A stretch of DNA of 64,000 nucleotides from Acetobacterium sp. (GTDB lineage: Bacteria > Bacillota > Clostridia > Eubacteriales > Eubacteriaceae), in NCBI RefSeq assembly GCF_030652775.1, contig NZ_JAUSPS010000012.1, positions 84,584 through 148,583 of the forward strand, read 5' to 3'. Made by a program: the position numbers and the translations under genes. The notes beneath the pieces are model-generated. The model saw nothing but the letters and a program-made list of their open reading frames with translations, searched no databases and was not told the DNA's origin. Shown here one piece after another: positions 16,043-25,075 of this stretch (positions are counted from its first letter, which is position 1; each line of letters begins with the position of its first letter).

Positions 16043-16662
16043 AAATTCGTAATGCCTTTCGGTAACTACTTATTTTTGGAAAACTCCTATTTATCTTTAA
16101 AAAATGGGAGCATTTTTTAAGTTAACCATAAATGATTTTTTCTTGCTTCTAGATTTTTATTATATTCTAAATTCTTGGATTTGTCATTGACGTTTTCCCG
16201 TATTTACTAATGTTTCCGAAAAAATCGTTTGATAAATTACCGCCTCTTCAGATTAGAAGCTTCTTTAAAACGCGTCGTGCTAACAAACAGAATAACTGGA
16301 GTGGTTGAATTATGAGGGAGATTGAAAGAGGGCTACGGATTGAAGGTAAGTTTGTAAATGACATAACTGTGCCAATAATACCGGGGAAATTGCATAGTCG
16401 GTGGGGAAATGTGAATGTAAAAAAGGCCAGCATCACTTTGAAAATGACTTAGCCGGGTGTGCAAATATAGATGATACAAAACAAGCAAGGCTGTTTTAAT
16501 CAAGGTGGCGTGTTAAAACGAAAGCTTGGTGGATGACAGATAAGTAACGTCGAGAAAAAAATGACTTAAACATTCAAAGCGGTTCGGACGGTAATGTTGT
16601 TTATGAAAATGAAGACGAAGACAATGCTACCCTCAGGATTGCCTCCGACTTCATGAAGAAAA
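16043..16662. other. Gene-poor intergenic stretch between mobA and fdhC
   Basis: About 620 bp without a convincing gene. It holds a small AAAAAATGGGAGCATTTTTT hairpin (around 16099-16118), a possible mobA -10, and one short plus-strand frame (ATG 16312 to TAG 16452, 46 aa, GGAGTGG upstream) that I do not recognise. The rest looks non-coding or decayed. Confidence 0.5.
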
Positions 16663-17491
16663 CTATTCTGCAGTTGCAGCAATTACCGGGTCTGAAGCGG
16701 CATTGATAGCCTCTTTATTTGTTCGCAGATATGTATAGTAGTAAACACCTGGAACCACAAAGGCACCGCCAATAACATTTCCGATAGTTACCGGAATAAG
16801 ATTATTTATGATGATCTGACTCCAGGTAATGTCTGCTCCCAAAAATAATCCAATTGGTAAAAAGAACATATTTGCGACGCAATGCTCAAATCCCGCGAGC
16901 ACAAAAAGCATAATTGGGAACCAAATTGCAAATATTTTGCCAATAATGTCTTTTGAACCTGCTTGCATCATGACTGCCAGCACCACTAATATGTTACAAA
17001 AGGTAGCGCGGATAATGATCGGCAACAACGGAATCGCTGTTTTTGCTTCAGCAATACCAATTGCTTTAGCAGCCATGGCTTCGCCGCTGTATAAGCCGCT
17101 TTTGAAAAGTAACCAGGCTAATAAAACAGAGCCCACAAAATTTGCAAGATAAACTACAGTCAAATTACGAAGCAAGGAGCCGAGGGTGATTTCTTTTTTA
17201 GCTAAAGCTAAGGTTAAAGTACAGTTTCCTGTAAACAACTCTGCGCCGCAAAAAAATAATCAGCATCAAACCAACCGGGAAAACACCGGCACCAATGAAT
17301 TTGGCAAGGGTTGCTTCAAAACCACTTCCTGCACCTGAAGTAACAATGGTGAATCCATAGGCACCTAAACCAACATACATACCAGCAAAAATACCGAGTA
17401 AAAGCATTTTACCAATGGGTAAAGAGGCTTTTGCTTTTCCGCTGGTCACCATACACTCGTTAATCTCTTTTGGGGTCAAAAAACCGTTCAC
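16663..17491 (-). pseudogene. fdhC: FdhC: formate/nitrite transporter, broken by one base in a homopolymer
   Basis: A FocA/NirC-type pentameric channel of about 275 aa. The first frame (17491 to about 17250) has the N-terminus and first two membrane segments up to FPVGLMLIIF. The second (ending 16663) resumes at the family motif ELFTGNCTLTLA and carries the rest. An extra base in the A7 run at 17250-17256 (T7 in the coding strand) separates them: six T would read LMLIIFCGAELFTGN. This is either a true frameshift, a phase-variable tract or a sequence error. The context (fdhD, mobA, fdhF) supports formate as substrate. Confidence 0.85.
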
Positions 17492-17818
17492 ACTATTTTC
17501 CTCCTAAACAAGTTACGACTTTCATGAATCGTTTGCAGAAGTATAGCACAGAAATAATTATTTGTATATAGTTAGCGTCGCTTAAGTTTACAATTAGTTC
17601 GGAGGACATAACAAAATTTAAAAGTAAATATAAACTTATGATAATATTTTGTCTAATTAGGACAAAAAAAGTCAAAGAAAAAATTTCGAGTCAAGTGAAA
17701 TACTTACAATTGTAAGGGGACGTTAAATTCAAGACAATCGGAGTAAATACTTTTTTTAAAACGGTGTAAGGGCGTTTGACCACTGAAAGATAATAACAAA
17801 ACCACAAGGTGATGAAAT

Positions 17819-18067
17819 TTGGATATGTTAAATAACGTTAACTGGAATAAAAGTTGCGATTGGAAGTTGGGAAGCAGGCGTAAAAAAGCGGTTTATTTAC
17901 CAAAAAAATTGTTTAGGACAATGATTCAAGAGATAAGAAAAATAGAAAGGAATACCAGTGGATCAGCGACAGCAACTCCTGTTAATAATAACTATGGTAA
18001 CGTTTATCAGCTTGGGCGGAACTGCCTTTTGGTCAATGAGCAGAAACAGTCAGCAATAAAAAGGTAA
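17819..18067 (+). CDS. Hypothetical small basic protein
   Basis: 82 aa, from TTG 17819 with AGGTG eight bases upstream. Lys/Arg-rich first half (GSRRKKAVYLPKKLFRTMI), no recognised domain. It lies between divergent fdhC and fdhF. Its coding status is uncertain. Confidence 0.25.
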   Translation: MDMLNNVNWNKSCDWKLGSRRKKAVYLPKKLFRTMIQEIRKIERNTSGSATATPVNNNYGNVYQLGRNCLLVNEQKQSAIKR

Positions 18068-18195
18068 AAAATAGTCCAATAAGAGTAAAAATAAGCTTTT
18101 CGTAAAGAATGGCGCATATAACAAAATAGCATCGTTTTATATTCGCTATTCCACAAATCACGGCTAACGGAAGTATTTTCAAGGAGTTACGGACA

Positions 18196-18311
18196 GGGTA
18201 TCATTTATGATGCCCGACAAGTCTCGCTAACAGTGGATTGTATGCTAGACAAATAGAGACAGAATCAAGCCTGATGAAGCCGGAAAAGAACCGGTTTTCG
18301 CTGAATCAGGC
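18196..18311 (+). ncRNA. Hairpin-rich segment upstream of formate dehydrogenase, possible structured RNA
   Basis: Three consecutive pairings are visible: GGGTATCA/TGATGCCC (18196-18215, loop TTTA), GTCTC/GAGAC (18221-18225 with 18256-18260), and a two-tier helix GCCTGAT/ATCAGGC enclosing AAGCCGG/CCGGTTT (18269-18311). The segment lies 260-375 bp before fdhF in otherwise gene-poor DNA. It does not match the riboswitch classes I could recall, including the Moco RNA. Strand is assumed from the neighbouring gene. Confidence 0.35.
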
Positions 18312-18422
18312 CAGTCGAGTACAATAAAGTACAGATGAGTCGATTGAGAAAGAGAAAAGAAAAAAAATAGAAAAAAATATTCTGATCAAGAGAATGGTAA
18401 ATTATCATCTGGCGGGATTGAA

Positions 18423-18584
18423 ATGATGAATAACGGGGGCGTTAGGTGTTTTAAACACGACATACTATTAAAGATGACCAAATGTAAAAAAAAGATTGAT
18501 GTTAAAAAAGTATCAATGACAAACGAAGAGTTATCAATTATAATTAAACTACTAAAAGAAAGGGGAAAAATATGGTTAATTTAA
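18423..18584 (+). CDS. Small ORF overlapping the formate dehydrogenase start
   Basis: 53 aa, Lys-rich, ATG 18423. The stop codon lies 10 bp inside the start of fdhF in another frame, and the fdhF ribosome-binding site (AAAGGGGAAA) is within this ORF. The arrangement would allow translational coupling. No family recognised and only a weak own ribosome-binding site. Confidence 0.25.
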   Translation: MMNNGGVRCFKHDILLKMTKCKKKIDVKKVSMTNEELSIIIKLLKERGKIWLI

Positions 18585-21250
18585 CAATTAATGGGCAGAA
18601 TATCAGTGTCGAGCCTGGAACAACAATTTTAAAGGCAGCAAGTTCCATCGGCATTGAGATTCCAACCCTGTGTAGTTTTAAAGATTTCACACCCGTTGGA
18701 ACTTGCGGGATGTGTGTGGTAGAGGTGGCAGGTTCAAAAGAATTTGAAAAAGCTTGTTCAACTCCAGTTGCTGAGGGTATGGTGGTTGATACCGATACAT
18801 TTGCAGTTAGAAATGAGCGACGTAAGGCGATGAAAGCTTTGATGGTGGATCACAAATTTGATTGCATGGCTTGTTATAAGTATGAGGCGTGTTTCTTTGT
18901 GGAAAACAATGCTAATTTGATTGATTATGATACCTACAAGGCAGTAGGAACAGAGGGGTATGCGGATCGACCAATTGATGATTCGAATCCATTTTATACT
19001 TATGACCCTAGCAAATGTGTTTTATGCGGGCGATGTATAAAAGCATGTGACTATTTACAATGTAATCACGTTTTAGCAGCATTTGATCCTGAAAAGGATA
19101 ACATCATTAAAACAGTTAATGATTTGCCTAGAGGTAAAACAACAGAGTGTGTCAGCTGTGGAAATTGTATCGCGGTATGTCCAACCGGTGCATTAGCACC
19201 TAAGAAGTTTAAACCATTCAGCTATGCAAAACAGGTACAAACCGTCTGTCCCTATTGTGGAGTAGGCTGTACTTTAAATTTAAAAGTAGTTGATAATAAA
19301 ATTACCGACGTATTCAGTACCGAGGGAAATGTAAACGATAATTTACTATGCGTAAAAGGTCGCTTTGCTTATGATTTCGTAGGCAGTCCGGATCGATTAA
19401 CAACACCATTGATCCGAAAAGATGGGGTATTACAAGAAGCGACTTGGGAAGAGGCCATTACATTAGTGGCTAAAAAACTTAAAGAAGCAAAAACGGAAGG
19501 ACCACAGGCAGTAGCAGGTTTTTCTTCTGCACGTTGTACCAATGAAGATAATTATGTCTTCCAGAAGTTTATCAGAACTGCGGGAGAAACGAATAATGTC
19601 GATCATTGTGCGCGGTTGTGTCATGCTTCCACCGTGGCTGGTTTAGCTAAGTCTTTCGGTAGCGGCGCGATGACCAACAGTATTGAAGAAATCGCTGTGA
19701 TGGATGTTATGCTGGTGTCAGGCTCAAATACTACTGAGACCCATCCTGTCATTGGTGCAAAAATAAAACAACGGAAAGCTCAGGGAGCTGCTCTGATTGT
19801 TGCCGAACCCCGTAAGATCGAACTGGCGAACTATGCAGATGTTTATTTACAGATTAAACCAGGCACGAATGTCGCCTTATTTAATGGACTGATGCGTGCT
19901 ATTCTGGATGCCGGTCTTGAAGACAAAACCTTTATCAATGAACGTACTGAAGGTTATGAAGCATTCTTAGAATTCATGAATACGATCACGGTCGAAAAAT
20001 GTGCCGAAATTTGTGGCGTAGATCCCGATGAAATGCGAAAAGCAGGGGTTCTTTATGCGACAAAAGATAAAGGCGGAATCTTCTATTCCATGGGTGTTAC
20101 CCAGTTTAATACCGGGACTGATGGGGTTATGTCCACCGCTAATCTGGCCATGTTGACCGGAAAAATTGGTCGGGAAGGCTGTGGCGTTAATCCGCTTCGG
20201 GGCCAAAACAATGTTCAGGGGTCCTGTGATATGGGTGCCCTGCCAGGCGATCTTCCTGGTTATCAAAAAACAGCAAATCCTGAAGCTGTGGAAAAATTTG
20301 AAAAAGCCTGGGGTGTTAAGCTGCCATCCAATACGGGTAAAACACTAACCGAAATTATTGATGATGTCGGAAATGGTACCGTCAAGTTCCTCTATGTGAT
20401 GGGTGAGAATCCAGCGGTTTCAGATCCAAACACCAATCATGTTAAAGAAGCGCTGAAAAAGGCTAATTTCATCGTAGTTCAGGATATTTTCCTGACTGAG
20501 ACCACTGAATTTGCTGATGTTGTTCTACCAGCTTATGTTTATGCTGAAAAAGACGGAACCTTCACCAATACAGAGCGACGTATTCAGCTGCTCAGAAAAG
20601 CCGTTGATGCCCCAGGTACCGCTAAAAACGACTGGGAAATTATTGGAATGATAGCCAAGGAAATGGGTGTTAAAGGCTTTGACTTTACCAGCGCGGCTGA
20701 AATCATGGACGAAATTGCCTCAGTAACACCAAGTTATACGGGCGTATCCCATGAACGATTGAATAATGGCGATCGTATTCAATGGCCATGTTTAAGTAAA
20801 GACTCAGAAGGTGCAAAATTCCTTCATGCCGGAAAATTCACCAGAGGTCTGGGGGCCTTCATGATTGCCGATTACATCCCACCAGAAGATCAGGCCGATG
20901 AAGAATATCCACTTATTTTAATGACCGGTCGAATTCTTGAGCATTATCATACCCGAACAATGACAAAACGTTCACCGGGCATCGAAGAGATTGCCGGCGA
21001 TGCATTTGTTGAAATCAATCCAGCCAAAGCATTGGAACTTGGAATTGAAGAGGGTGATATCGTTAATGTCACATCTCCACGGGGAAGTGTTTCTGTCAAA
21101 ACACGTTTTAATGAAGGGATCATGGAAAATAACCTGTTCATGCCGTTCCATTATGGCGAAAGCGGAGCAAACTCCCTGACCGGTGGTGCGGTGGATCCAA
21201 TTGCTAAAATTCCGCCTTTCAAAGTGTCTAAGGTTTGCGTTACAAAATAA
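18572..21250 (+). CDS. fdhF: Formate dehydrogenase catalytic subunit, cysteine type, with N-terminal Fe-S domains
   Basis: 892 aa, about the size of Moorella FdhA. Domains in order: [2Fe-2S] with Cys34, 45, 48 and 62; an NuoG-type His/Cys cluster region (DHKFDCMACYKYEACFF); two [4Fe-4S] motifs (CVLCGRCIKACDYLQC, CVSCGNCIAVCP); then the bisPGD domain with its own [4Fe-4S] (VCPYCGVGC) and a C-terminal dinucleotide-binding domain (LTGGAVDPIAKIPP end). The metal ligand is Cys350 in HCARLCHAS, where Sec enzymes have TGA. It interconverts CO2 and formate at the start of the methyl branch of acetogenesis. No NADH- or ferredoxin-linked partner subunit is adjacent, so the electron partner is unknown. 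Confidence 0.93.
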   Translation: MVNLTINGQNISVEPGTTILKAASSIGIEIPTLCSFKDFTPVGTCGMCVVEVAGSKEFEKACSTPVAEGMVVDTDTFAVRNERRKAMKALMVDHKFDCMACYKYEACFFVENNANLIDYDTYKAVGTEGYADRPIDDSNPFYTYDPSKCVLCGRCIKACDYLQCNHVLAAFDPEKDNIIKTVNDLPRGKTTECVSCGNCIAVCPTGALAPKKFKPFSYAKQVQTVCPYCGVGCTLNLKVVDNKITDVFSTEGNVNDNLLCVKGRFAYDFVGSPDRLTTPLIRKDGVLQEATWEEAITLVAKKLKEAKTEGPQAVAGFSSARCTNEDNYVFQKFIRTAGETNNVDHCARLCHASTVAGLAKSFGSGAMTNSIEEIAVMDVMLVSGSNTTETHPVIGAKIKQRKAQGAALIVAEPRKIELANYADVYLQIKPGTNVALFNGLMRAILDAGLEDKTFINERTEGYEAFLEFMNTITVEKCAEICGVDPDEMRKAGVLYATKDKGGIFYSMGVTQFNTGTDGVMSTANLAMLTGKIGREGCGVNPLRGQNNVQGSCDMGALPGDLPGYQKTANPEAVEKFEKAWGVKLPSNTGKTLTEIIDDVGNGTVKFLYVMGENPAVSDPNTNHVKEALKKANFIVVQDIFLTETTEFADVVLPAYVYAEKDGTFTNTERRIQLLRKAVDAPGTAKNDWEIIGMIAKEMGVKGFDFTSAAEIMDEIASVTPSYTGVSHERLNNGDRIQWPCLSKDSEGAKFLHAGKFTRGLGAFMIADYIPPEDQADEEYPLILMTGRILEHYHTRTMTKRSPGIEEIAGDAFVEINPAKALELGIEEGDIVNVTSPRGSVSVKTRFNEGIMENNLFMPFHYGESGANSLTGGAVDPIAKIPPFKVSKVCVTK

Positions 21251-21272
21251 CGGATAAAATTTTTATTTTACT

Positions 21273-21298
21273 AAAGGGGTACGAAAGTGCCCCTTTTT
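21273..21298 (+). terminator. Terminator after fdhF
   Basis: AAAGGGG..AC gaaa GT..CCCCTTT hairpin followed by T residues, 22 bp after the fdhF stop. Confidence 0.85.
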
Positions 21299-21427
21299 AA
21301 TTGGGTAAATCGCCTGGATGAATGAATCGAACCATTTAAGTCATCATTCAGTTCGCTTGTTAAGTTACGTAAGAGCGTGGATAAGCGTATGACAGATTAA
21401 AAATGATAACAAATTGGAAGCGTTTAC

Positions 21428-21456
21428 TTGACAATTGGGGAGCAAAGGTGTATCAT
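21428..21456 (+). promoter_or_regulatory. Sigma-A promoter of the first corrinoid-protein gene
   Basis: TTGACA at 21428-21433 and TATCAT at 21451-21456, spaced 17 bp. Transcription would start near 21463, giving a leader of about 65 nt. Confidence 0.75.
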
Positions 21457-21468
21457 ATTACTAAACAT

Positions 21469-21489
21469 GTACACACAAGTCACACAAGT
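21469..21489 (+). promoter_or_regulatory. Direct-repeat operator candidate
   Basis: TGTACA overlaps two copies of ACACAAGT (21473-21480 and 21482-21489) just downstream of the promoter, the position expected for a repressor such as the GntR/UTRA protein encoded at 23.5 kb. Binding is inferred. Confidence 0.4.
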
Positions 21490-21527
21490 TTTTTATAAAT
21501 ATATTTTTTAAAAGGAATGTTATTTAA

Positions 21528-22157
21528 ATGCTGGATTTAAAGGTATTAACACAGGCAGTTGGAGATTTAGAAGAAGAAGACGTGATGGACATACTCAATG
21601 ATTTCGTTGCTACAAATCCCTCGGAAGCAGAAGCACAGGAAGCAGTTGCAGCATGTCAGGGTGGTATGGCAATTGTCGGTGATCTTTTCGAAAAAGGTGA
21701 ATATTTTGTTGGCGATCTGATCTTCGCCGGAGAATTATTAACTGAAGCAATTAATGTCTTAAAACCCGTTTTAGGCAGTGATGACTCTGCTGTTGCCGGG
21801 ACCATCATTATCGGAACGGTCCATGGTGATTTACATGATATCGGAAAAAACATCTTTAAAAGTATGTCGGAAGCGGCCGGTTTTGAAGTGGTCGATTTGG
21901 GAATCGATGTGGCTCCGGAAATCTTCGTGGAGAAAGCCAAAGATTGCAACCCCGCAATCATTGGCATGAGCGGTGTTTTAACCCTGGCGATTGACTCAAT
22001 GAAAGAAACTGTTGACGCATTAAAAGCGGCAGGTATTACTGCTAAGGTAATTATTGGCGGAAATCCGGTAACCAAAGAATCGTGTGAGTATGTGGGCGCG
22101 GATCAATTTACAACGAACGCGGCAGAAGGCGTAAAAATTTGCCAGGGTTGGGTATAA
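21528..22157 (+). CDS. Corrinoid (B12-binding) methyltransferase protein
   Basis: 209 aa, the MtaC/MtbC/MttC size. A helical cap domain (about 1-85) precedes a Rossmann-like cobalamin-binding domain with the lower-ligand motif DLHDIG (His near residue 105) and MSGVLTLA plus a C-terminal IIGGNPV segment. Such proteins carry the methyl group between a substrate-specific methyltransferase and one acting on tetrahydrofolate or CoM. No MtaB/MttB-type methyltransferase is adjacent. It has its own promoter and terminator. Confidence 0.92.
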   Translation: MLDLKVLTQAVGDLEEEDVMDILNDFVATNPSEAEAQEAVAACQGGMAIVGDLFEKGEYFVGDLIFAGELLTEAINVLKPVLGSDDSAVAGTIIIGTVHGDLHDIGKNIFKSMSEAAGFEVVDLGIDVAPEIFVEKAKDCNPAIIGMSGVLTLAIDSMKETVDALKAAGITAKVIIGGNPVTKESCEYVGADQFTTNAAEGVKICQGWV

Positions 22158-22213
22158 GCGGTCACGTGTGATCAACAACCCCAGGTCGCTGGATAAATAA
22201 ATAGAAAAATTAG

Positions 22214-22256
22214 AGATAAAAGGAAGAGACATGTCTCGGCTTTTTATCTTTTTTTT
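22214..22256 (+). terminator. Terminator after the first corrinoid-protein gene
   Basis: AGATAAA/TTTATCT enclosing GAGAC/GTCTC, followed by a run of T residues, about 60 bp after the stop codon. Confidence 0.8.
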
Positions 22257-22776
22257 GTTGAAAATGAGCGGTTATGTTGAGTAAAAAGAGAACGATTTTT
22301 TACCCTAAATTTCTAAGATTTGTAGATATTTGTATATACAGGTCGATATAAGTATGGTATAATTTCGACAAACGATTTCATGAAAATGGGATGTATTATA
22401 GGCTCAAAACACGAGAATTGCTTCTTTACACGGTCGGGTATTAGGGCATTGATATCAAAATTACTTTGATGTGGATGGGTATTTCGGGAGCAGCATTATT
22501 GATGAAAAATTACCTGATAACTATATCTAAAAAATCAGTTTAGTAACTTTTGCTCTTCTATTATGAAGAGCAAAGGCCTCTAAATTCAAAGACGTTAAAA
22601 TTTGCAAGATTTATATCAATTATACCATTATCAAAAAAAATAATTTAGGTTATAATTAAAAGGATCTTGAAAATATTAAACTAGAAATTCCAGGTGTGAT
22701 CATTTAGATAAAACCAGGTCGACAAAACATGACGGTGGTATTCAATTTACACCTTTAAGGGAGTGGAACTTAAATT
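22257..22776. other. 520-bp intergenic region between the two corrinoid genes
   Basis: No gene seen. It contains possible -10 elements (TATAAT near 22358 and 22652), and a strong hairpin CTTTTGCTCTTC/GAAGAGCAAAG at 22547-22575. The length suggests a long leader or regulatory DNA for the downstream cassette. Confidence 0.5.
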
Positions 22777-23436
22777 ATGAAACATAGCATTGTAAGATCC
22801 ATCGAAGGATTATATGAAGATCGAACCCTGGAGCTCGTGCGAATTGCTATTCGAAAAGGGTTTAAACCAATTGATATCTTCAATTGGTTGCAAACCGGAA
22901 TGGAGCGGGTCGGTAAATTATACGAAACCAGTGATTATTTTATTGCCGATTTGATTTTTGCCGGGATCATCTTTCAGGAAGTGATGGAACTCGAAGAACT
23001 AAAAGAAATTACCAAAGTAACTCCAAAAAATAAAATCGGCAGATTACTGCTTTTTTCTGTTTTCGGTGATTGTCATGATATTGGCAAAAATATTTTTGGC
23101 TCATTTGCCAGAACCGCTGGATTCGAACTCATTGATTTAGGGACAGATGTTTCCCTGTATCAGGTTATTGAAGCCATTGAAACGGTCAAACCGGATATCA
23201 TCGGTATGAGTGGCATGCAGCAGGAAACCATTTATGAAATGCGGGCGGTGGCCTGTGAATTAGTTAACCGGGGTATCCGGGATGATTACCGGGTGATTAT
23301 TGGCGGTGCTGTCATTGATGAAAAAGCAGCACAGATTGTGGGGGCAGATTTTGCCACGAAAGATGTGATGACCGGGGTCGAAAAATGCAAATTATGGATG
23401 ATCGAAAAAACCGGGAAAAAAAATAATGATAAATAG
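22777..23436 (+). CDS. Second corrinoid (B12-binding) protein
   Basis: 219 aa. Same architecture as the corrinoid protein 600 bp upstream but clearly divergent: helical cap with WLQTGMERVGKLYETSDYF, cobalamin motif DCHDIG near residue 106, and GMSGMQQETIYEM in place of the usual leucine-rich strand. It starts the cassette corrinoid protein-GntR/UTRA-DUF1638, with gaps of only 17 and 22 bp. It may work as a methyl carrier or, given its neighbours, as a B12-dependent sensing or activation component; the latter is speculation. Confidence 0.88.
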   Translation: MKHSIVRSIEGLYEDRTLELVRIAIRKGFKPIDIFNWLQTGMERVGKLYETSDYFIADLIFAGIIFQEVMELEELKEITKVTPKNKIGRLLLFSVFGDCHDIGKNIFGSFARTAGFELIDLGTDVSLYQVIEAIETVKPDIIGMSGMQQETIYEMRAVACELVNRGIRDDYRVIIGGAVIDEKAAQIVGADFATKDVMTGVEKCKLWMIEKTGKKNNDK

Positions 23437-23453
23437 ACCAAGGTGGTAGAAAA

Positions 23454-24158
23454 ATGGGATCCCCCGAATATTTAAAAATAGTAGATGCAATAAAAAATAG
23501 AATAACCAGTGAAGAAATTAAACCGGGTGATGCCATACAGTCAGAAAACCTGCTCTGCGAAGAATTTAATGTCAGTCGTATGACGGTCAGAAAAGGTTTG
23601 GCAGTTCTTGTCAATGAGGGTTATATTTACTCCATTCCGGGCAAAGGCAACTATGTCTGCGAGCCTAATTTGGATTCCTACACGCTTCATTTTGATGAAA
23701 TGATGACAACTGAAAAAAAAGGTGAAGAAATCCGGCTGATTGAGGTCAATGTCGTGAAACCCAGCTATGAGGTAGGTTTTAATCTCGAAATCCCCGAAAA
23801 TAAACATGTCATTGTGGTGAAGCGGGTTTTTGTCAGCGATGGCATCGTTAAGGCCTTTGATGTTAAATATATTCCCTATTATCGGGGCATTCCGATTGTC
23901 GAAAAAGAAATTCGTTATGCCACCTTTCCGGAAATGGTGGCCAAAAAGAACTCCATCTTTGCGATGACCAAAAAGCTCAAAATTCGGGCGATGGCGGCCA
24001 AAGGGGAAGTCAGTCAGGTGTTGGACATTATGGAAGGCGATCCTGTTCTGGTTGTGGAACAGAAGCTGATGGATGAAAAAGATCACCCCATTGGATGGGG
24101 TCTTATGTACTTTACCGGTGAGGATTCTGGGTTGGAGGCAATTGCTTCCTTCGATTAG
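23454..24158 (+). CDS. GntR-family regulator with UTRA ligand-binding domain
   Basis: 234 aa. A winged helix-turn-helix (about 6-70; SENLLCEEFNVSRMTVRKGL recognition helix and PGKGNYV wing) is followed by a UTRA effector domain (about 90-230). It is a HutC-type repressor, usually responsive to a small molecule linked to its operon. It lies between a corrinoid protein and a DUF1638 gene, and presumably regulates them and possibly the upstream corrinoid gene. Confidence 0.92.
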   Translation: MGSPEYLKIVDAIKNRITSEEIKPGDAIQSENLLCEEFNVSRMTVRKGLAVLVNEGYIYSIPGKGNYVCEPNLDSYTLHFDEMMTTEKKGEEIRLIEVNVVKPSYEVGFNLEIPENKHVIVVKRVFVSDGIVKAFDVKYIPYYRGIPIVEKEIRYATFPEMVAKKNSIFAMTKKLKIRAMAAKGEVSQVLDIMEGDPVLVVEQKLMDEKDHPIGWGLMYFTGEDSGLEAIASFD

Positions 24159-24180
24159 TTATGAATAACTGAGGTATGGG

Positions 24181-24876
24181 ATGAAAGAAAGTATCTTATT
24201 AATTGCGTGTGGAATGATTCAAGATGAGATGAGCTTAGCGATGAAGAATACCGGCATCAATTATGATACCATTTGGATGAGTGCAGAACTTCATAACAAC
24301 CCGGACATGTTAAACCAGGAACTCCAAAAAGTGATTGACAGCCATCAGGAATACGATACCATTCTTTTGGGTTACGGTAACTGCGGCAAAGCATTGATCG
24401 GATTGCGAAGTGATTATTCCAGACTGGCCCTGTTGCGTTCTGAAGATTGTATTCAGATCCTGCTTCATAATAAAGAGAAACTTAAATCCATCCGGGGTGA
24501 AACCTATTTTATTACCAAAGGGTGGATGATGGGGAAAAAGTCATTAAAAGAAGAATATCACTATGCCATTAATAAATATGGTCCTAAACGGGCCGAGATG
24601 ATCATGGGGATTATGTTTAAAAATTACAAGTCCCTGATGATGATCGATTCCGGCGCCTATAATCTGGAAGATTGGATCCATTGTGCCCGGCATTTGAGTC
24701 AGGTCCTGAAATTGGATTTTATTATTACCCAGGGGGATGTAGAGCTGCTGGAAATGTTTCTTTCGCTGGCGTGGGATCATCGGGTGGTCGTGATTGAACC
24801 CGGCGCAGAAGTAACCAAGGATGATTTCGGCGTTGAATGTGCTGTGGCATCCTGTGCCAATATGTTTACTATGTAA
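24181..24876 (+). CDS. DUF1638 protein
   Basis: 231 aa. Typical DUF1638 features: LLIACGMIQDEM start, LLGYGNCGKALIGL, and conserved Cys/His residues including LLRSEDCIQILL. The family is common in corrinoid methyltransferase clusters of methanogens and acetogens, without an established role. It is the last gene of the cassette, 22 bp after the GntR gene, and followed by a terminator. Confidence 0.85.
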   Translation: MKESILLIACGMIQDEMSLAMKNTGINYDTIWMSAELHNNPDMLNQELQKVIDSHQEYDTILLGYGNCGKALIGLRSDYSRLALLRSEDCIQILLHNKEKLKSIRGETYFITKGWMMGKKSLKEEYHYAINKYGPKRAEMIMGIMFKNYKSLMMIDSGAYNLEDWIHCARHLSQVLKLDFIITQGDVELLEMFLSLAWDHRVVVIEPGAEVTKDDFGVECAVASCANMFTM

Positions 24877-24914
24877 AAATTCGGCAGGGATCACGATTGC
24901 AGTGACTTAATCGG

Positions 24915-24941
24915 GAGATACTAATAGTGTCTCTTTTTTTA
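24915..24941 (+). terminator. Terminator after the DUF1638 gene
   Basis: GAGATAC/GTGTCTC stem, loop TAATA, followed by seven T residues. Confidence 0.8.
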
Positions 24942-25075
24942 TTCTGCAAAAATAGTGTCGACAATCTGAGCTATGTTTTGGAACATGACAGCCAACACAG
25001 CTAGACAGATAAATTGGAAAACAGTATAATAATAAAAGAGTTGTATCGTGAGATAAACAAAAGAGAGGGAAACCA

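Noticed and set aside
19610..19630. Selenocysteine codon in the formate dehydrogenase
   Set aside because: The active-site codon (residue 350) is TGT, Cys, not TGA, and the frame is uninterrupted.
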